64,000 bases of DNA, from positions 1,116,001-1,180,000 of the forward strand of contig JARGXX010000068.1 in NCBI GenBank assembly GCA_030374765.1, in the 5' to 3' direction. Shown here in pieces: positions 9,485-21,693 of this stretch (position 1 is its first letter; every line of letters begins with the position of its first letter). Origin of the DNA: Agarophyton chilense (lineage: Eukaryota > Rhodophyta > Florideophyceae > Gracilariales > Gracilariaceae). The position numbers and the translations under genes were made by a program. The notes under the pieces are model-generated. The model made no database searches. It was not told where the DNA came from and saw only the letters and a list, made by a program, of their open reading frames with translations.

Positions 9485-11515
9485 TTAGTTTTTCGAAGCG
9501 GACCCCACCGAATTCGGTGTAGCTGCCGCGAAGGGGACCGGTTGTTCCCCGTTCGCGGGTACAAGTTCTGTATCCCTGTCAGCAAGGTGAACTCGGAGTA
9601 TCCTTTGTTCCTCATAGGACCTACTCGGGACTCGAGCTTTCTCCTCAGGGGTCAGAGCATCGTACTGAGCGATAATTCGTGAACCCTCCCGCAGGGGAAA
9701 TGTGCAGTCTGGTGCTTTGTGACCACGGAGGTAACACAAATAGCAAATCAGCTCTGCCGGGTTCGGTTGTGGACGTGAATCCACGCGACGTGGTGCTGTA
9801 TCCCTCCATCCGGGGCGAGAGAATCGAGCAGCGATATTCGCAAAAGGTAGCGATGCGGCTGGCACCCTCCGTCCGTGGGTATAGAGCGCAGGGTCTTCAT
9901 CCGTAGTCGTAGCGGATGTCGACGGCAACTCAGACGTACCCATAGATTCGGGGTTACTTCCCATGAAGTGAATGTTATCATTGACCCCCACAGGGGCCGG
10001 GCCTCCTGCGAGTGACAAAGACGAGTTACCTCCATCGGCGAGGAGTGCACTTGTCGGCCGACTCTTTCGGTTCTGCCGGGCACGGAGAGTATCCCCCTCA
10101 GCCTGGGCGTACTGAACAAATTCCAAGTAGGTCAGCTTGTGCTTCTCTTCCCGATGTCGGGCAACCAATGCCCTTATCGAGGGGTCCAAACCATCCACAA
10201 ACATGGAGCATCTCTCGTAGGCGGGGAATACATTCCCGCATCGGTGAAACGCTTTATTCAAGCGAGTTGAATACACCGTTTCGGTTTCCATCGGCTTCTG
10301 CCGCGTATCCCTTAATGCAAGGATTGCTTCCTGAATCGCATTTCCAGTAGCATATGACCTCAAGAGGTACTGCACCGCTTCGGGCCAGCACGTGACTCCC
10401 CCTTCCGAGGCTCGGGATGATCCACGGACGGAGTTGAACTGGTCTTCAGCCATCCCCTTTAAGAAATAGGGTAATGCAAGATACGATTGCGCTTCACTCA
10501 TACCGAGGATGTCAGCCTCCTGGACGAAACTCGCAACGAAATCGAGCACCAGAATTGGGTCTGTTCCTGTGAACTCCCTCTTCTGTAGGGTGATGCTCAG
10601 CCTTTTGATGTAGTCCTTGACCTTACCCGTTCCGCGGGATGTTCGATCTCCCGAAGGGTTATCCAACAGGTAATAGCGGTACGATAGCAGCTTCCGATAG
10701 AGAGGATTCGTCGGCTTCAGCTCCCTTAATCCAAGGTGTTTCCTACCCTTATTCCGGGTACGGATTGCCCCTTGAGAGGTGTAAGTAGCCTTGGACCGAG
10801 TCGCCCGGGATGACCGGCGTCCATCTTCACTATCCGAAGATTCGGAGGACGAACTCGATGACGAGCGATTGGGATCGGAATCAGATAAATCCTCTTGGAG
10901 GTGAACCCTCTTCTTGGACTTGCGGCGGTCCCGTTTAGCGGAGCGGTGTTCTTCGTCTTCCGAAACGTCGGGTTTATCCTTCGAGGCTTCTGTGTCTCCG
11001 TCCATACGGATAATGGCCTCGAGGGTGTCCAGCCGAGCTCGGAAGCGTTCCGCTTGCACGCGGTGTTTCTCCACGAGGCTCCGGTACTCCTGGATAAAGA
11101 CCCCAGGGGTACCAAAGCTTTCCAAAAGGGAGTTCACATCCCTCCTCAGGGTACGAAGGTCATCGGCGACTCCCCGCACCTGGGCGTCTTCCACCTTGCG
11201 GCGGAGGGTAGTAACCTCCTGAAGGACCTCGAAGTGAGCCGCGTTGGCGATATCGATTCGAGTCTCCAGGCGCTGTAATTCAGGGTCGGCCCGACTTTGG
11301 GGTGCTGCTGAGGGGGTCTCCACCACTGGAGCTGGGCCCACAGCCACGACCTCTCGAGGACCTGAAACCAATGAGGGTGCTCTCCGAGTGTCCGGATCGA
11401 TACCGGAATCGTTCCAATCTTCGAGAATTGAGCTCATCGACCTAGGCGGGGCCGGGGGCACTGAATCCGCTTGACGGTTCGATCCAGTCCTGGAACCACG
11501 GGTATTCGGCGACAT
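9485..11515 (-). CDS. E1 gag (capsid-nucleocapsid)
   Basis: 676 codons from a true ATG (MSPNTRGSRTGSN). The N-terminal third is a likely coiled coil (LQEVTTLRRKVEDAQVRGVA and around), followed by a Ser/Asp/Glu-rich linker, the capsid region (SYLALPYFLKGMAEDQFNSV, FVDGLDPSIRALVARHREE) and a C-terminal CCHC zinc knuckle (CYLCYLRGHKAPDC). The E2/E3 gag has the same order. It forms the particle and binds element RNA. It lies right after the primer-binding site. Confidence 0.92.
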   Translation of the reverse strand: MSPNTRGSRTGSNRQADSVPPAPPRSMSSILEDWNDSGIDPDTRRAPSLVSGPREVVAVGPAPVVETPSAAPQSRADPELQRLETRIDIANAAHFEVLQEVTTLRRKVEDAQVRGVADDLRTLRRDVNSLLESFGTPGVFIQEYRSLVEKHRVQAERFRARLDTLEAIIRMDGDTEASKDKPDVSEDEEHRSAKRDRRKSKKRVHLQEDLSDSDPNRSSSSSSSESSDSEDGRRSSRATRSKATYTSQGAIRTRNKGRKHLGLRELKPTNPLYRKLLSYRYYLLDNPSGDRTSRGTGKVKDYIKRLSITLQKREFTGTDPILVLDFVASFVQEADILGMSEAQSYLALPYFLKGMAEDQFNSVRGSSRASEGGVTCWPEAVQYLLRSYATGNAIQEAILALRDTRQKPMETETVYSTRLNKAFHRCGNVFPAYERCSMFVDGLDPSIRALVARHREEKHKLTYLEFVQYAQAEGDTLRARQNRKSRPTSALLADGGNSSLSLAGGPAPVGVNDNIHFMGSNPESMGTSELPSTSATTTDEDPALYTHGRRVPAASLPFANIAARFSRPGWRDTAPRRVDSRPQPNPAELICYLCYLRGHKAPDCTFPLREGSRIIAQYDALTPEEKARVPSRSYEEQRILRVHLADRDTELVPANGEQPVPFAAATPNSVGSASKN

Positions 11516-11722
11516 GCTGCAGACACGACACCGACGATTCGGGGTAACGATGAAATTCGATCACGAGATTCCCGGAGAACGGATGACCTAACACAAAACA
11601 AAAATAAAAACCAATTCCACCCTTTCCAAAGGAAACCACTACAACAAATCTTCACGACGGTGCTTCCTCTTCCAAGAGATATTCCAACACATGGATGACC
11701 AACCCAAAAGTCCGAGAACGGA

Positions 11723-11740
11723 TTCTAAGTCGGGAGACCA
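11723..11740 (-). other. E1 primer-binding site
   Basis: Sense-strand tggtctcccgacttagaa lies two bases inside the 5' LTR. It begins TGG, complementary to a tRNA CCA end; the length fits acceptor stem, discriminator and T-stem. The same 18-mer, with at most one or two changes, occurs in E2-E5. The tRNA is not identified. Confidence 0.8.
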
Positions 11741-11742
11741 CT

Positions 11743-12664
11743 TGTGGAGCAAAACCCGGCGACGGGAAGTGCTCTAAAGGTGTTCGAAGCCTTGCTCCCT
11801 GTGGGAGGCAGACTCAGAGACAGAGCCCTCCGTTCCACCCGTAGTGTGGGGTGTAACTCTCACGGGGGATTCCGGCAGTACCGACGGAGGTGAGGGGTAG
11901 AAACCGTTGGATCGGGAATGGGTATGGGTATCCCAAAGAATGGGGGAAAATCCGGCGAAGAGGAAAAACGGGGCGAGGGTTGGGCACTAACAGGCACCGG
12001 ACCCCAGAACCAGAAAATGGGCGAAACAACAAAAGAAACCCAATACAGGGGCGAAAACCTGTCCTCGAAAGGAAACACAAAAAGCACGCAACAAGTAAGC
12101 AGAACCCCCACGGGGTATCGTGCACGCAGGTCGTCTGAGCGGTCCCAAGGAAGTGGTTGCACGGAACCCAAACGTGGGCACTCTCCAAGTGGAGTCGTAT
12201 CCCTACGCAGGCGTTGCTAACCAGAGCCCGTTCCGGGTTGTAAGGCCGAAACGATGGCGACGAAGAACCTCTAAAGGTATCGAAGACCAACCTTGGTTCC
12301 CATTTACTCTGAGCTCGGACTGTCAGATCTCGTCTCCCCAAGTAGGGCCCACTAACTAAACTCTACTGATTACCGTGGTGCACACCTGCTCAGGGCCATA
12401 CACGTGGAGATCCCACTGTCAGGGCCCAAAAGTCCAACGTTCTAACAAATATCCGAAAATCGGTGCCGAAATTAAGCCACGTGTATCACGGGGCCAATCC
12501 TACCATGCGCCATCTGAATCTTCCCTTCATAGGCGAACTCTAACCAGAAAACCGTGCCACCTCAGCACACCTTAGAGGGGATCATAGTCATAACCCTCGG
12601 AGGGTTCAACCCTCATTCTATGAGTTGCATCTTCAAGTATCCCCTAACTGGGCGTTGCTCTACA
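11743..12664 (-). repeat. E1 5' LTR
   Basis: 922-bp LTR, TGTGG to CTACA on the plus strand, followed at once by the target duplication catcg. Confidence 0.95.
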
Positions 12665-13438
12665 CATCGACAACCTTGATTGCGACACAAGTTAGATTTC
12701 CATCAGTAGGTCGGTAGAAAAGCGGGGGAACCCACACGAGCTGCTTGAAGTCAATTGAGCGCAACAATTTGTCGCTAAGCTGTTTCCATTTGGCACTGGC
12801 ATTGACAAGACCATCTGTAGCGGTAAGAACCAACCAAGGAAAACAGTGAAGCGTAGCACACTCACGTGAGGGGATCATGTAGACATCACGGGTAGCGTCA
12901 CCAGTTTGGAGGAAAGTGCTCTTGAAGTCGATCTTGGCGAGCACCCAGTGATGAATTGTGGCAATCGAGAACAGTATACGGATACCAACAGGTGGGCATG
13001 TGGCAGAATCAGTCTTCAGACCATGTTTATGCTTTTCTTCGTCAACGTGAGGAGCAATTCGGGCCTTCAGGACCATGGAAGAGTCATCGCTCTTCCTGAT
13101 CTTGTAAAACACGTGACTACGTATATTTTTTGCCTCTACGGGAACTTAGGGCAGTGGGACTTCTCTGACGGTCTTTTCGAAATCAAGATCTTCTTTGCAG
13201 TATGCATTCTCAGTAACAAAGTGGGGCATACCATCTGACTGGTGTAGTATGAATTCTTTGGATCCTAGAACATCGTAGAAATCTGCTATAGTCTTCTGGT
13301 CAGTTCGAACAAGATCGTGGCCAGGTGACAGCTGTACTTCCGAAGCGGAGACATGGGAAGCAGTGCGGGGAGCTACAGACGTCTCGCGTTCAGGGCTTAG
13401 AAAGGACGCAAAGAAAATAACGGTCGGTGTAGAATCAT
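12665..13438 (-). mobile_element. Ty1/copia fossil, 5' piece (linker and RT start)
   Basis: Minus-strand continuation of the fossil at 1641-2686. The copia RT start is readable near 12,660-13,112 (LKTDSATCPPVGIRILFSIA, then AKIDFKSTFLQTGDATRDVY), typical of the GalEa-like clade. The stretch to 13,438 is the less conserved region before RT. It ends at the E2 insertion; about 14 bases of possible copia continuation (24,627-24,640) lie beyond E2, after which the copy is lost at a rearrangement junction. Broken, several breaks. Confidence 0.75.
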
Positions 13439-14154
13439 TGTAGTATTCTACTACGTCGGGGAATCCAATAGGTTGGTTTTTCGCGAAGTCGCGGTTGGAA
13501 CTCATAAGTGAGTGTCATCATCAGCATTGTTATATGAAGCGGCATCTCTCATAGGATGCCTAGAGGCAGAATGTCTTAGTGGAACACGTGGCGTCATGGG
13601 TCGAGTGGCTTACCACGGCGCGCGCATAGTTGCGACCCTTCCTAGTGGAATGCCAAATTGGCAACGGCGCATGTAGAGGCGATCCACGTGAAGGTCTTTA
13701 CTACCCTTTGTAGCTAGACTTCTATTAGGGACCATACCCATACAGTGGTTTGGCTAAGGGGCTGACCACTGGGTATTATTTACATATTTATTTGGGCACT
13801 CACCGGGGTACACAGTATATAGTGGACCAGAGGTGAGCGCCGACTCCAAGTAAAGGAGACAACATGGGCATCATGACTATTCTGTTCCTCGCTTAGGATT
13901 CCTTAACCGGAGATCCGGACAAGCTATAATTGATAGTCAGCCCCGAACTACTTCACGAGCCGTGTCGTACCTACGTTCCATCAACGTTTTACAGTTGCAC
14001 TGTTCACACTCGCTGGCGAGTAGTGGCCTTACACCCCACTTCCCGCTCGCTGGTGTTGTAGCTCTACCACCCCTTTTCCTTCGCCGCAAGCGACCCATCG
14101 CCAGTCCGGACGCTGTTGCAGGTGTCTGATCTCTCCGTTAGAGCGGATACTACA
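13439..14154 (+). repeat. E2 5' LTR
   Basis: 716-bp LTR. It contains a TATA-like cagtatatagtg near 13815, a plausible core promoter for the element. It matches the 3' LTR with about 6% difference. Confidence 0.93.
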
Positions 14155-14156
14155 AG

Positions 14157-14174
14157 TGTTCTCCCGACTTAGAA
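14157..14174 (+). other. E2 primer-binding site
   Basis: An 18-mer two bases after the LTR, the same site as in E1 with a small difference at its start. Confidence 0.75.
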
Positions 14175-14369
14175 CTACTGTGGTCAGCTGCATTGAACAA
14201 TTCGTTCCTGGAACATGGAATCTATATCGATACTTGGAAGAAGTGGAATCACTACAGTTATTGTTTATCGAACCACCTCCGGCCATTGCGGAATTCATCG
14301 TGGTTGAACACGTGGTCGAGAAGTCGAAGACACCATTTGGTTCGCACCTTGACTCAGGTTTGGTCTAGG

Positions 14370-16550
14370 ATGCCGAAGACCCGAAGCCAGTCGAGTACTG
14401 GTCGCCGCGGTCCTGCGGCACCACCCCCGAAACCGAGGCTCGCCTCATCTGTTGAAGCCGGAGAGCGGCTGTATCGTCAAGCGATGTCGCGCTCACGCTT
14501 GGTGAATGATGAACGAGATCTCTCGGATGTACCGGCCCCTGTGGTAGCGGCAGTCGCGCCCACCACAGAAGCCGTAGTTGACTCTGAGGTCGTAGGATCT
14601 CAAGGAGAAGATGATTTGCGCAGGGAATTGCGTCGTCTCAAGTCTGAGTCAAGCGCTTCGCGTGTGCACATGGTTGCGTTGGAATCGAAGATCGCTGCTC
14701 TTATCGCTGATGTCGAACAATTACGCAGTGCGCATGAAGCACTCGTTCGTCAAGACGATGGGAAGCAGGTCTCTGCATCAGTGAAAACACTACGTGAGGA
14801 TTTGAACCATCTACTGGAGAGGTACGGGAATACGCCCGATGCGCTACCCGGCTTAACCGTGGATGTAGAGGAAGTCCTCACTCGAGTTAACCCTCGTTTA
14901 GAACGCCTGGAGGCGGCAGTTCATGCGCAGGCTGCTGCTACACCAGTCGTGCTGGAAGATGAAGGAGCTCCTTTGAAGGAAGCTCGTTCGAAGAAGTCGA
15001 AGTCACGACGTAAGAAGCAGAAGTCCGCACGTGATTCGAGTGATGAATCGTCAAGTACGGAGGGTTTCAGTTCCAGTACTGATGATTCTGATTATTCAGA
15101 TACGTCAGATGACGACGACAGTGATGATGGTCATCGAAGGGCGTGATCTCGGAAGAAGAACACGTCTTCGTGGTTAATGAGAAAAAAAGGCTCACCTTAC
15201 AGAGGATTGAAGGTGCTCCCGTGCACTAATCCGCTTTATCGGAGGGTCCTGAATTACAGGTACTACCCTCTGAAGGTGAAGAGTAAGAAGCGTTCAGGAC
15301 GCGAAACCGCGAAGGTGAACGATCACATCAAACGATTGACGATCGGCCTTGATGATTTAGCATTTGATGGGAAAACCCCCATTCTCGTTATCGAGTTTCT
15401 CACTCGATTCGTTGCCGAAGCACACACTCTGGAGATGAGTGAACCACAGGCATTTGTGTCTTTACCACACTTCCTGAAGGGTTTTGCTTTAGAGCAATAT
15501 CGTTCCGTATGCAGATCATTGACAGCCGATGAAGGCGGCGTTACCTCATGGCCAGAGGCGGTGCAATGTTTGCTGCGCAGTTACGCGACATCAAACGCGA
15601 TACGTCAGGAGACCCTGGACCTAAGTGATGTGACCCAAAAGCCTGAGGAGGGCGAAGCTGAGCACAGCTCAAGGCTTAACAAAGCTTTAGTCCGCTGTGG
15701 AAACCTCGACTTGACGGAGGACAAGATTACCTTGTACATCGACGGGCTGGACCCGAGCATCAAGTCGTTGGTAGCTCGATATCGAGAGAAGCACGGAAGA
15801 GTCTCCTTTTTGGAGTTAGTTCAGTTTGCAAAAGCTGAAGGCGACGCGGCCAGAGCGCGTGCTAGCCCCCGTCGTTCAGTGGCTTTTGGAACCTCAATGG
15901 GTAAGGAGAAGATCTACGCCAGAGTTAATCAGCGCAGCAAACTGCTACATCTGGAATCTCCAGTTGACTCGCGTGATTCGTCGTTGGAACCCAAGGGAGT
16001 GACTTGCATGAGGAGGCGGTCCATTTAATGGAATATGCGGACTCTTCTGTACCTACAGTGGATCTCCCACACTCGGAGTCTCAGGACGAGGAAGCTCTAA
16101 TGGCTATGGAGGGCCGTCGCCCTATGTACCGTCCCTACACGGTGCCTCCACGAGGAGGTTTCAAGAACGGGAAACCTGGATGGGTGGATACTCGCACGGC
16201 ATACCGTTTACAACCTATGTTGACCAACCGTTGTGACGGTTTGATATGTTATTCATGTTAAGGAAAACACCATTTGAGTTCAGAATGCACGCTTCCTGCA
16301 AAAGATCTGAGTCGTATCATGACGAATTATGAAGCACTCTCAGAAAAGGAAAGGAGCTGCGTACCGGCGGGCATGCATTTGAAAGCCAAAAGTTGGTTTT
16401 CTCAGACACCAATGCGCCGGACGGACAAGCCGGTTGCTCAGAATGCTGAAGTATTACAATCCTGAACCCCATTAGGAAGAGGCGCCTTTGAGGCGAATAA
16501 GCCGGTGCAACCGGAAAACTAAGTGAGGGAGCCCCTCGGGGGTCGGCAAT
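14370..16550 (+). pseudogene. E2 gag remains
   Basis: Gag with the same order as E1: an N-terminal coiled coil (MVALESKIAALIADVEQLRS), basic and Ser/Asp-rich linker, capsid region (FVSLPHFLKGFALEQYRSV, YIDGLDPSIKSLVARYREK) and a nucleocapsid region near 16,245. About 40% like E1 gag and about 95% like E3 gag by eye. Part of a fossil; broken. Confidence 0.85.
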
Positions 16551-16563
16551 AGTCGATCCCGTA

Positions 16564-19060
16564 GTGCTGACCAGGGAGAGCTCGCCTCCCTGCTCCCGCG
16601 CTTGGAAGCCCAAGACTCTCTTGAGGCCTCCCAAATTTCCGCCGTACGAAATCAATCCGCCGGACGGAAAGCGAGTACAGTTTGAATGTGAGTTACATCG
16701 TCCTTGGAGACGTTATACTTGTCCGTCAAAAGGGGAATGTTACCTCATGGTAATGTCTAAAAGAAACAATAAGGTCTATGCCAACCTCGGCTCTGACAGA
16801 AATCTGTTATCTCGTCGATTGACTATCCTGGACACAGGTGCTGGTCCGAACTTTATACGGGAATCGGAGCTCGCTCCTGCTGACTTAGAACGTATTCGAT
16901 ACGGTCCATTACCGGACATCCGGGATGCCAACAAAAATGCTGTGAAGACACTGGGAACAGTTCAACTCGTGGTGCGTTTGGGACGCTTTGTAGTCCTAGT
17001 CGACTTCATCTTCTGTAAGACGTTAGCTGCACCAGTGGTACTGGAATGTGATTATTGCGACAAGTTTGTGGAAGCCATTCGCCCGCGAAGAAAACTAGTG
17101 GAACTAGATGATGGATCAATGGTACCAATTGTTCGCAAGCCATTGCGTCGTTGCTCTGAAGCACCTCCATTTCCACCATCTATGGAATACGGGAAATCCC
17201 GAGGACGTGTCTCGCCGAGGATTCGAGTAGCAAAGAGTGCCATGCTGAAGGCGCAAACCCAAACTTGGGTTCAAGTAAGAACAGAACGACACGGACTCGT
17301 GGTGATTCAACCGAATACTCGGATGTACGAATCCCGTGGATTTCTATTCGCTAACAGCATTGTTCAGGTTGATCCTGGTAGCCCCTTTTGGATACTAGTG
17401 AGTAAATTCACCGATAACGATTATCAGATACCGAAGAATCAGGTTGTTGCAACAGCTTTGACTCATCCCACAGTGGTGGTCCCTACTCATATTTATACAG
17501 CAGAAGTATTGGGATTAACCCATGTCGGTGACACAGACGAAGAACTGCAAGCTCCGTCTGGAGATCAATAGCAAACGGCAAAAGATCCAGAGAGACTGGT
17601 CGATGAGCTAGACTTAGCACATGTGTCGGAACACTACAGAGCGAAGATCAGGTCTATGCGGAAGAAGTATACATCCATGTGGAGTGGAAAACTAGGAGAG
17701 ATCTCCGCTACGGAACACCACATTGATTTGGTCCCAGGGTCACGACCCATCTCCCAACCACCCTACAGAGCGGGACCGCGAACTCGCCAAATCGAGGAGG
17801 AGAATGTCAGCAAAATGCTGGAAGAAGAAGTAATCGGAGCAGCTTAATCTGCTTGGGCCTCACCAGTGGTGCTGGTTCCAAAACCTGATGGTTCTTTACG
17901 ATTCTGTATCGATTATCGAAAACTGAAAGCAATTACAATTCGAGATACTTACCCGTTGCCTCGAATGGACGAATGTATTGACAGGTTAGGAGAAGCGAAC
18001 GTGTTCACCACGTAGGATGCCAACTCTGGCTATTGGCAGGTGCCTGTAGCGGAAGAAGACCAAGATAAAACCGCATTTGCGTGACACGCCCGTCTCTACC
18101 GTTTCAAAAGGATGCCCTTTGGCTTAACGAATGCACCGGCTCATTTCCAGCATACTCTGGACATCTTGCTCTCAAGATACAAGTGGAAGACTTGTTTAGT
18201 CTATTTAGACGATGTGATCATCTTTTCCCAGGATGTGGAAAGCCATTTACGGCATGTCGAGAAGATCCTCGAAGCACTACAGAGCGCAGGTATCACCTTA
18301 AAGTTCAAGAAATGCGAATGGTTCGCTGGCACCGTCCGGTACTTAGGACATGTGATCAAGGCGGGACAGCTTGCCATGCAAGAGGCACAAACAGTTGCTC
18401 TCCGCGAAGTACAACCTCCGTCGACACAGAATCAATTGCGTTCTTTCCTCGGCTTCTGCAACGTCTACCAATGATTCGTGCCGCGATACTCGCATATAGC
18501 GGCACCACTCAACGCAAAGCTGCGTAAAGGACAACCAGTATAGCCGGAACAATTCAGACAAGCTGAAGTGGAAGCGTTCGACACGCTGAAGACAAAGATT
18601 ATTACAGTCCCAGTCTTGGCACTGCCCATCCCCAACCTGCCATACTCAGTGGATACCGAATCTAGCGAGTACCAAGTAGGGTGTGCCCTTTTTCAAACAC
18701 ACCCTGATGGTGAACGCAAACCCATTGGTTACTGGTCAAGATCGCTGAACGCAGCTGAGAAGAAGTATTCCGTTTCAGAAAAGGAATACTTTGCAGTCGT
18801 TTGGGCTCTAACCACATTGCGAACGTATCTCCAAGGAGAACGTTTTACCATCAACACGGATCATTCGTCTTTACGATGGTTACTGTCCAATATAGACTCG
18901 TCTGGTCATCTCACACGATGGCGCTTACGCCTTTCTGAATTCGATTTCGAAGTGAAGTATAAGAAGGGATTGGCCAATGTCCAAGCTGACGCGCTATCGC
19001 GACTCAAAACACTGGGCGAAACCCAAGGCGAAATCGATGAAGAGATACCTTGCTTCTAAA
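16564..19060 (+). pseudogene. E2 protease, RT and RNase H remains
   Basis: Protease with LDTGAGPNFIRESEL near 16,830, followed by RT with MPFGLTNAPAHFQHTLDIL and YLDDVIIFSQ near 18,200, and RNase H with QVGCALFQTHPDGERKPIGY and TDHSSLRWLL up to about 18,890. Order and motifs are standard for Ty3/gypsy. Part of a fossil; broken. Confidence 0.88.
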
Positions 19061-19099
19061 TTGAGACCCATTCACCATCTTTTGAAGAAGAGGAACAAG

Positions 19100-20918
19100 A
19101 GACCTTGATAATTATTCGGATGCAGACCCGTTCCTTGCATTAGCAGACACTGACCCTTCAGTTCAACTCGAGCGAATCTCGTGCACTGAGCTCCTCAATG
19201 AGCAACACGCCGATACGTTTTGTGCGTCAATACGCTCTCGTCTTAACGGGGGGGAGGAGCTCCCCTTTTCACTCGATTCACGAGGAATACTGTTAAGACA
19301 TGTCGAAAAGCATGATCAAACCGTGATTCCACACGTCTTGAAGAGTCGAGTACTCCACCTGGCACACTACAGCAGGCTGTCTGGTCATCCAGGAGGAACG
19401 AAGTTGTTCATGACTCTAAGAAGAGATTTTTATTGGCCTACTTCGGCAATGGACTGCCATGCTACAGTGAGGTTGTGTACAACATGTGCGAAGAATCGCG
19501 TGAAGCTTTACAGGAAGCGGAAACCGATGACGTTATTCCAGGCGAAAGCGCCTTTACAATACGTCAGTATCGACATCCTAGGCGAATTTATTCGCTCAAG
19601 GCGAGGTTATCGCTACCCATTGGTAATCACCGACCGCTTCTCGAAGCTAGTGCGGACTTTGCCGCTGAAGCGGATAACCGCAACCGTAATCGCACAAACG
19701 TTTATCAAACACTGGGTATTTATATACGGACCACCAGAAGTTCTGTTATCAGATAATGGGAAGCAGTTCGTTGCGAAGTTCTTTCAGAATGTTTGCCGCA
19801 TTATGGGCATCCGAAACGTGTTTTCCACGACCTATCATCCGCAATGCAACGGTCAGGTGGTGCGTTTCAACCGCACGCTGATAGCATCATTACGAAACTA
19901 CATCGCGGACCACCCGAAAGAATGGGACATGTTTACAGATACTCTGTGCTGCGCGTACAATACGCAAGTGCATACCTCTATAAAGACGGCACCGTCCGAC
20001 CTCGTGCTCTCACGTAACCCTCCGGCTTTACCGGTTGCGCTCGACGAAGAGACAGAATTGGACGCGCCGACCCCGGCTAAGTACCATCTGAAATGGAGGA
20101 ATGACCTGAAGGCAAGAGCGGAAGAAGCCGCTAAAGAGTTATCGAAAACGCAAGCTCGGTATAAGCGAAACTATGACGCCAGAAGGCGAAGAGGAAATCC
20201 GGCAATCCGAGTAGAAGGTCACGTCTTCGTGCGAATCGAAAGACCTGACAAACAGGAAGAATCGCGTCATAAGTTGTTACCGGTAGCGGCTGGACCCATC
20301 AAAGTGGTGGACCTTGATGAAGACACAGTGGTCATCAAGACAGGTGAGGACGTTGAACGTTTATCGCGCGATCACGTTGAAGTCGCGCCTGACCCGCAAG
20401 TGGAAGTCCAGGTATCTGGTAGAACTAAGGAGGTAAGTACGACGGAACGTCAAGGCAAAAGCCCAAGTGACTCTGGGGAGAGTGAACCGCCACCAATGGC
20501 TCGAGCGGAGGAGAAAGCTCCTGATCTCCCACCGCTGGCGGTTGCGTACGCCAATCACGGACAGCTTCCGAAATATCGGGATATGCCCCGTGGCACGCAC
20601 ACACCAGTAAGTACAGAAATGGAACCTGAGAGCAGGAAAGATGTTTTGGAATTTGGCCCCAAGGACTTGGAAATGAGTGCACGCGAACACGCGCCGTTGC
20701 TGCTTCAGGCTGAACCGTCAGGTGAAGCGCCACTCGCTGTTCCGCCGATATCGTCTCCCATCCCTCGTGATCAGGAAGAAGAAGAAGTATCGCCCCCTGT
20801 CGTGGTGCGAGCACCATCGTCCTCCCAACAGCGGTCAGAATCGGATAAACCGGAGGAAATTCATCCACGAATGGTATTGAGAAGTAGCAAGAAGTACGCT
20901 TCTATGGGACCTGGATAA
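19100..20918 (+). pseudogene. E2 integrase region
   Basis: Integrase with the N-terminal zinc-binding HHCC module (HYSRLSGHPGGTKLFMTL then CTTCAKNR) and the catalytic core (YVSIDILGEF, LLSDNGKQFVAKFF, TTYHPQCNGQVVRFNRTLI), then a long Pro/Glu-rich tail ending near 20,918. It inserts element DNA into the chromosome. This part lies in the near-identical inverted arm shared with E3. Member of a broken element. Confidence 0.88.
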
Positions 20919-20954
20919 CAGGATAGCTCTTTATCTGATAAAGGTTCTCAAGGA

Positions 20955-21371
20955 ATGAGTACACTGCCCCTGCGGGCAGAACGACAGTTAGTCGACGAGC
21001 GAACGCTTAGCGACGCGGAGACTGCTAACACAGAGACGCTTGGGTCAGCCCTAAGGCATTTCAAACCTGTTAACAGGAGTCTCGCGCCAACAGCGAAAGC
21101 ATTGGGAAACGCCCAGAAATATGTTATGGATCGCATATGTGAGCATGGCGAGCATGAAAACACCAGAGAATTACTGTATCGAGTCCGTTGGTACGGTTTT
21201 CCTCCGGAAGCGGATACGTGGGAACCTATAGCTCATAACCCCCGTTTTCAGCTCGTGCGATATCATCGACGCATGCGATTACCACTCCCCAGGGAGATCG
21301 ACGCCTCGATAGTCGGGCTCATGGGCACATCCCATTTCAAAGTATGGGCTACAAAGGTAGTAAAAACTTGA
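20955..21371 (+). pseudogene. E2 chromodomain-bearing frame
   Basis: 138-codon open frame after the integrase. It carries a chromodomain-like fold signature: YVMDRICEHGEHENTRELLY, then VRWYGFPPEADTWEP, with the aromatic residues used by chromodomains to hold methyl-lysine. Chromoviruses use this module at the integrase C-terminus to target chromatin. E4 carries the same module. Belongs to a broken element. Confidence 0.85.
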
Positions 21372-21540
21372 AAGGCGAGAAGAAAACAAGAAATCATGAA
21401 GAGGAGACGTGAAGACACGCAAGCAAAGGACATTTACTGATTATCACCTATGACAAACTCGAGAAGCGAGAAGAAGAAGTTAAGAACTCGAGAAGCGAGA
21501 AGAGATGAAGACTAGAAGATAAGAAGGGAACGTGAAGACA
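21372..21540 (+). repeat. GA-rich tract in E2
   Basis: Purine-rich run built of gagaagcgagaagaag-like units between the chromodomain frame and the end of the antisense ORF. The equivalent tract in E1 is CT-rich on the plus strand because E1 is reversed. Placed where two convergent transcripts would meet. Confidence 0.7.
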
Positions 21541-21693
21541 TGAAGTCACCGGAGTTTTATTGGTATCAAGATATCACCGCAAGGTGTTGACTAGGAGTCT
21601 TTTCTGGGATCATCAAAGAGACGTGCGATCACGCAGGTTCGCAAGAGGCTGTGCGCGACCATCCTCAACTTGGTCCACGGGAAAGCCCGCATC

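Larger units (their letters stand above)
2687..12664 (-). mobile_element. E1: young Ty3/gypsy LTR element inside copia fossil
   Basis: Full LTR-to-LTR element of 9,978 bp in minus orientation. Its 922-bp LTRs begin TGTGG and end CTACA. The flanking 5-bp target duplication catcg is perfect (2682-2686 and 12665-12669). By hand I count about 13 differences between the LTRs (about 1.4%), so it is the youngest insertion here. Parts recognised in order: 5' LTR, primer-binding site, gag with a zinc knuckle, aspartic protease, RT-RNase H, a non-coding stretch, an antisense reading frame, polypurine tract and 3' LTR. The listed frames are long and open, but I could not recognise every module expected of an autonomous gypsy element, so I do not call it whole. 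Confidence 0.93.

Noticed and set aside
20955-21371. Host chromodomain gene
   Set aside because: It follows the integrase directly inside an LTR element, is repeated in E3, and E4 has the same module at its integrase end, as is usual for chromoviruses.
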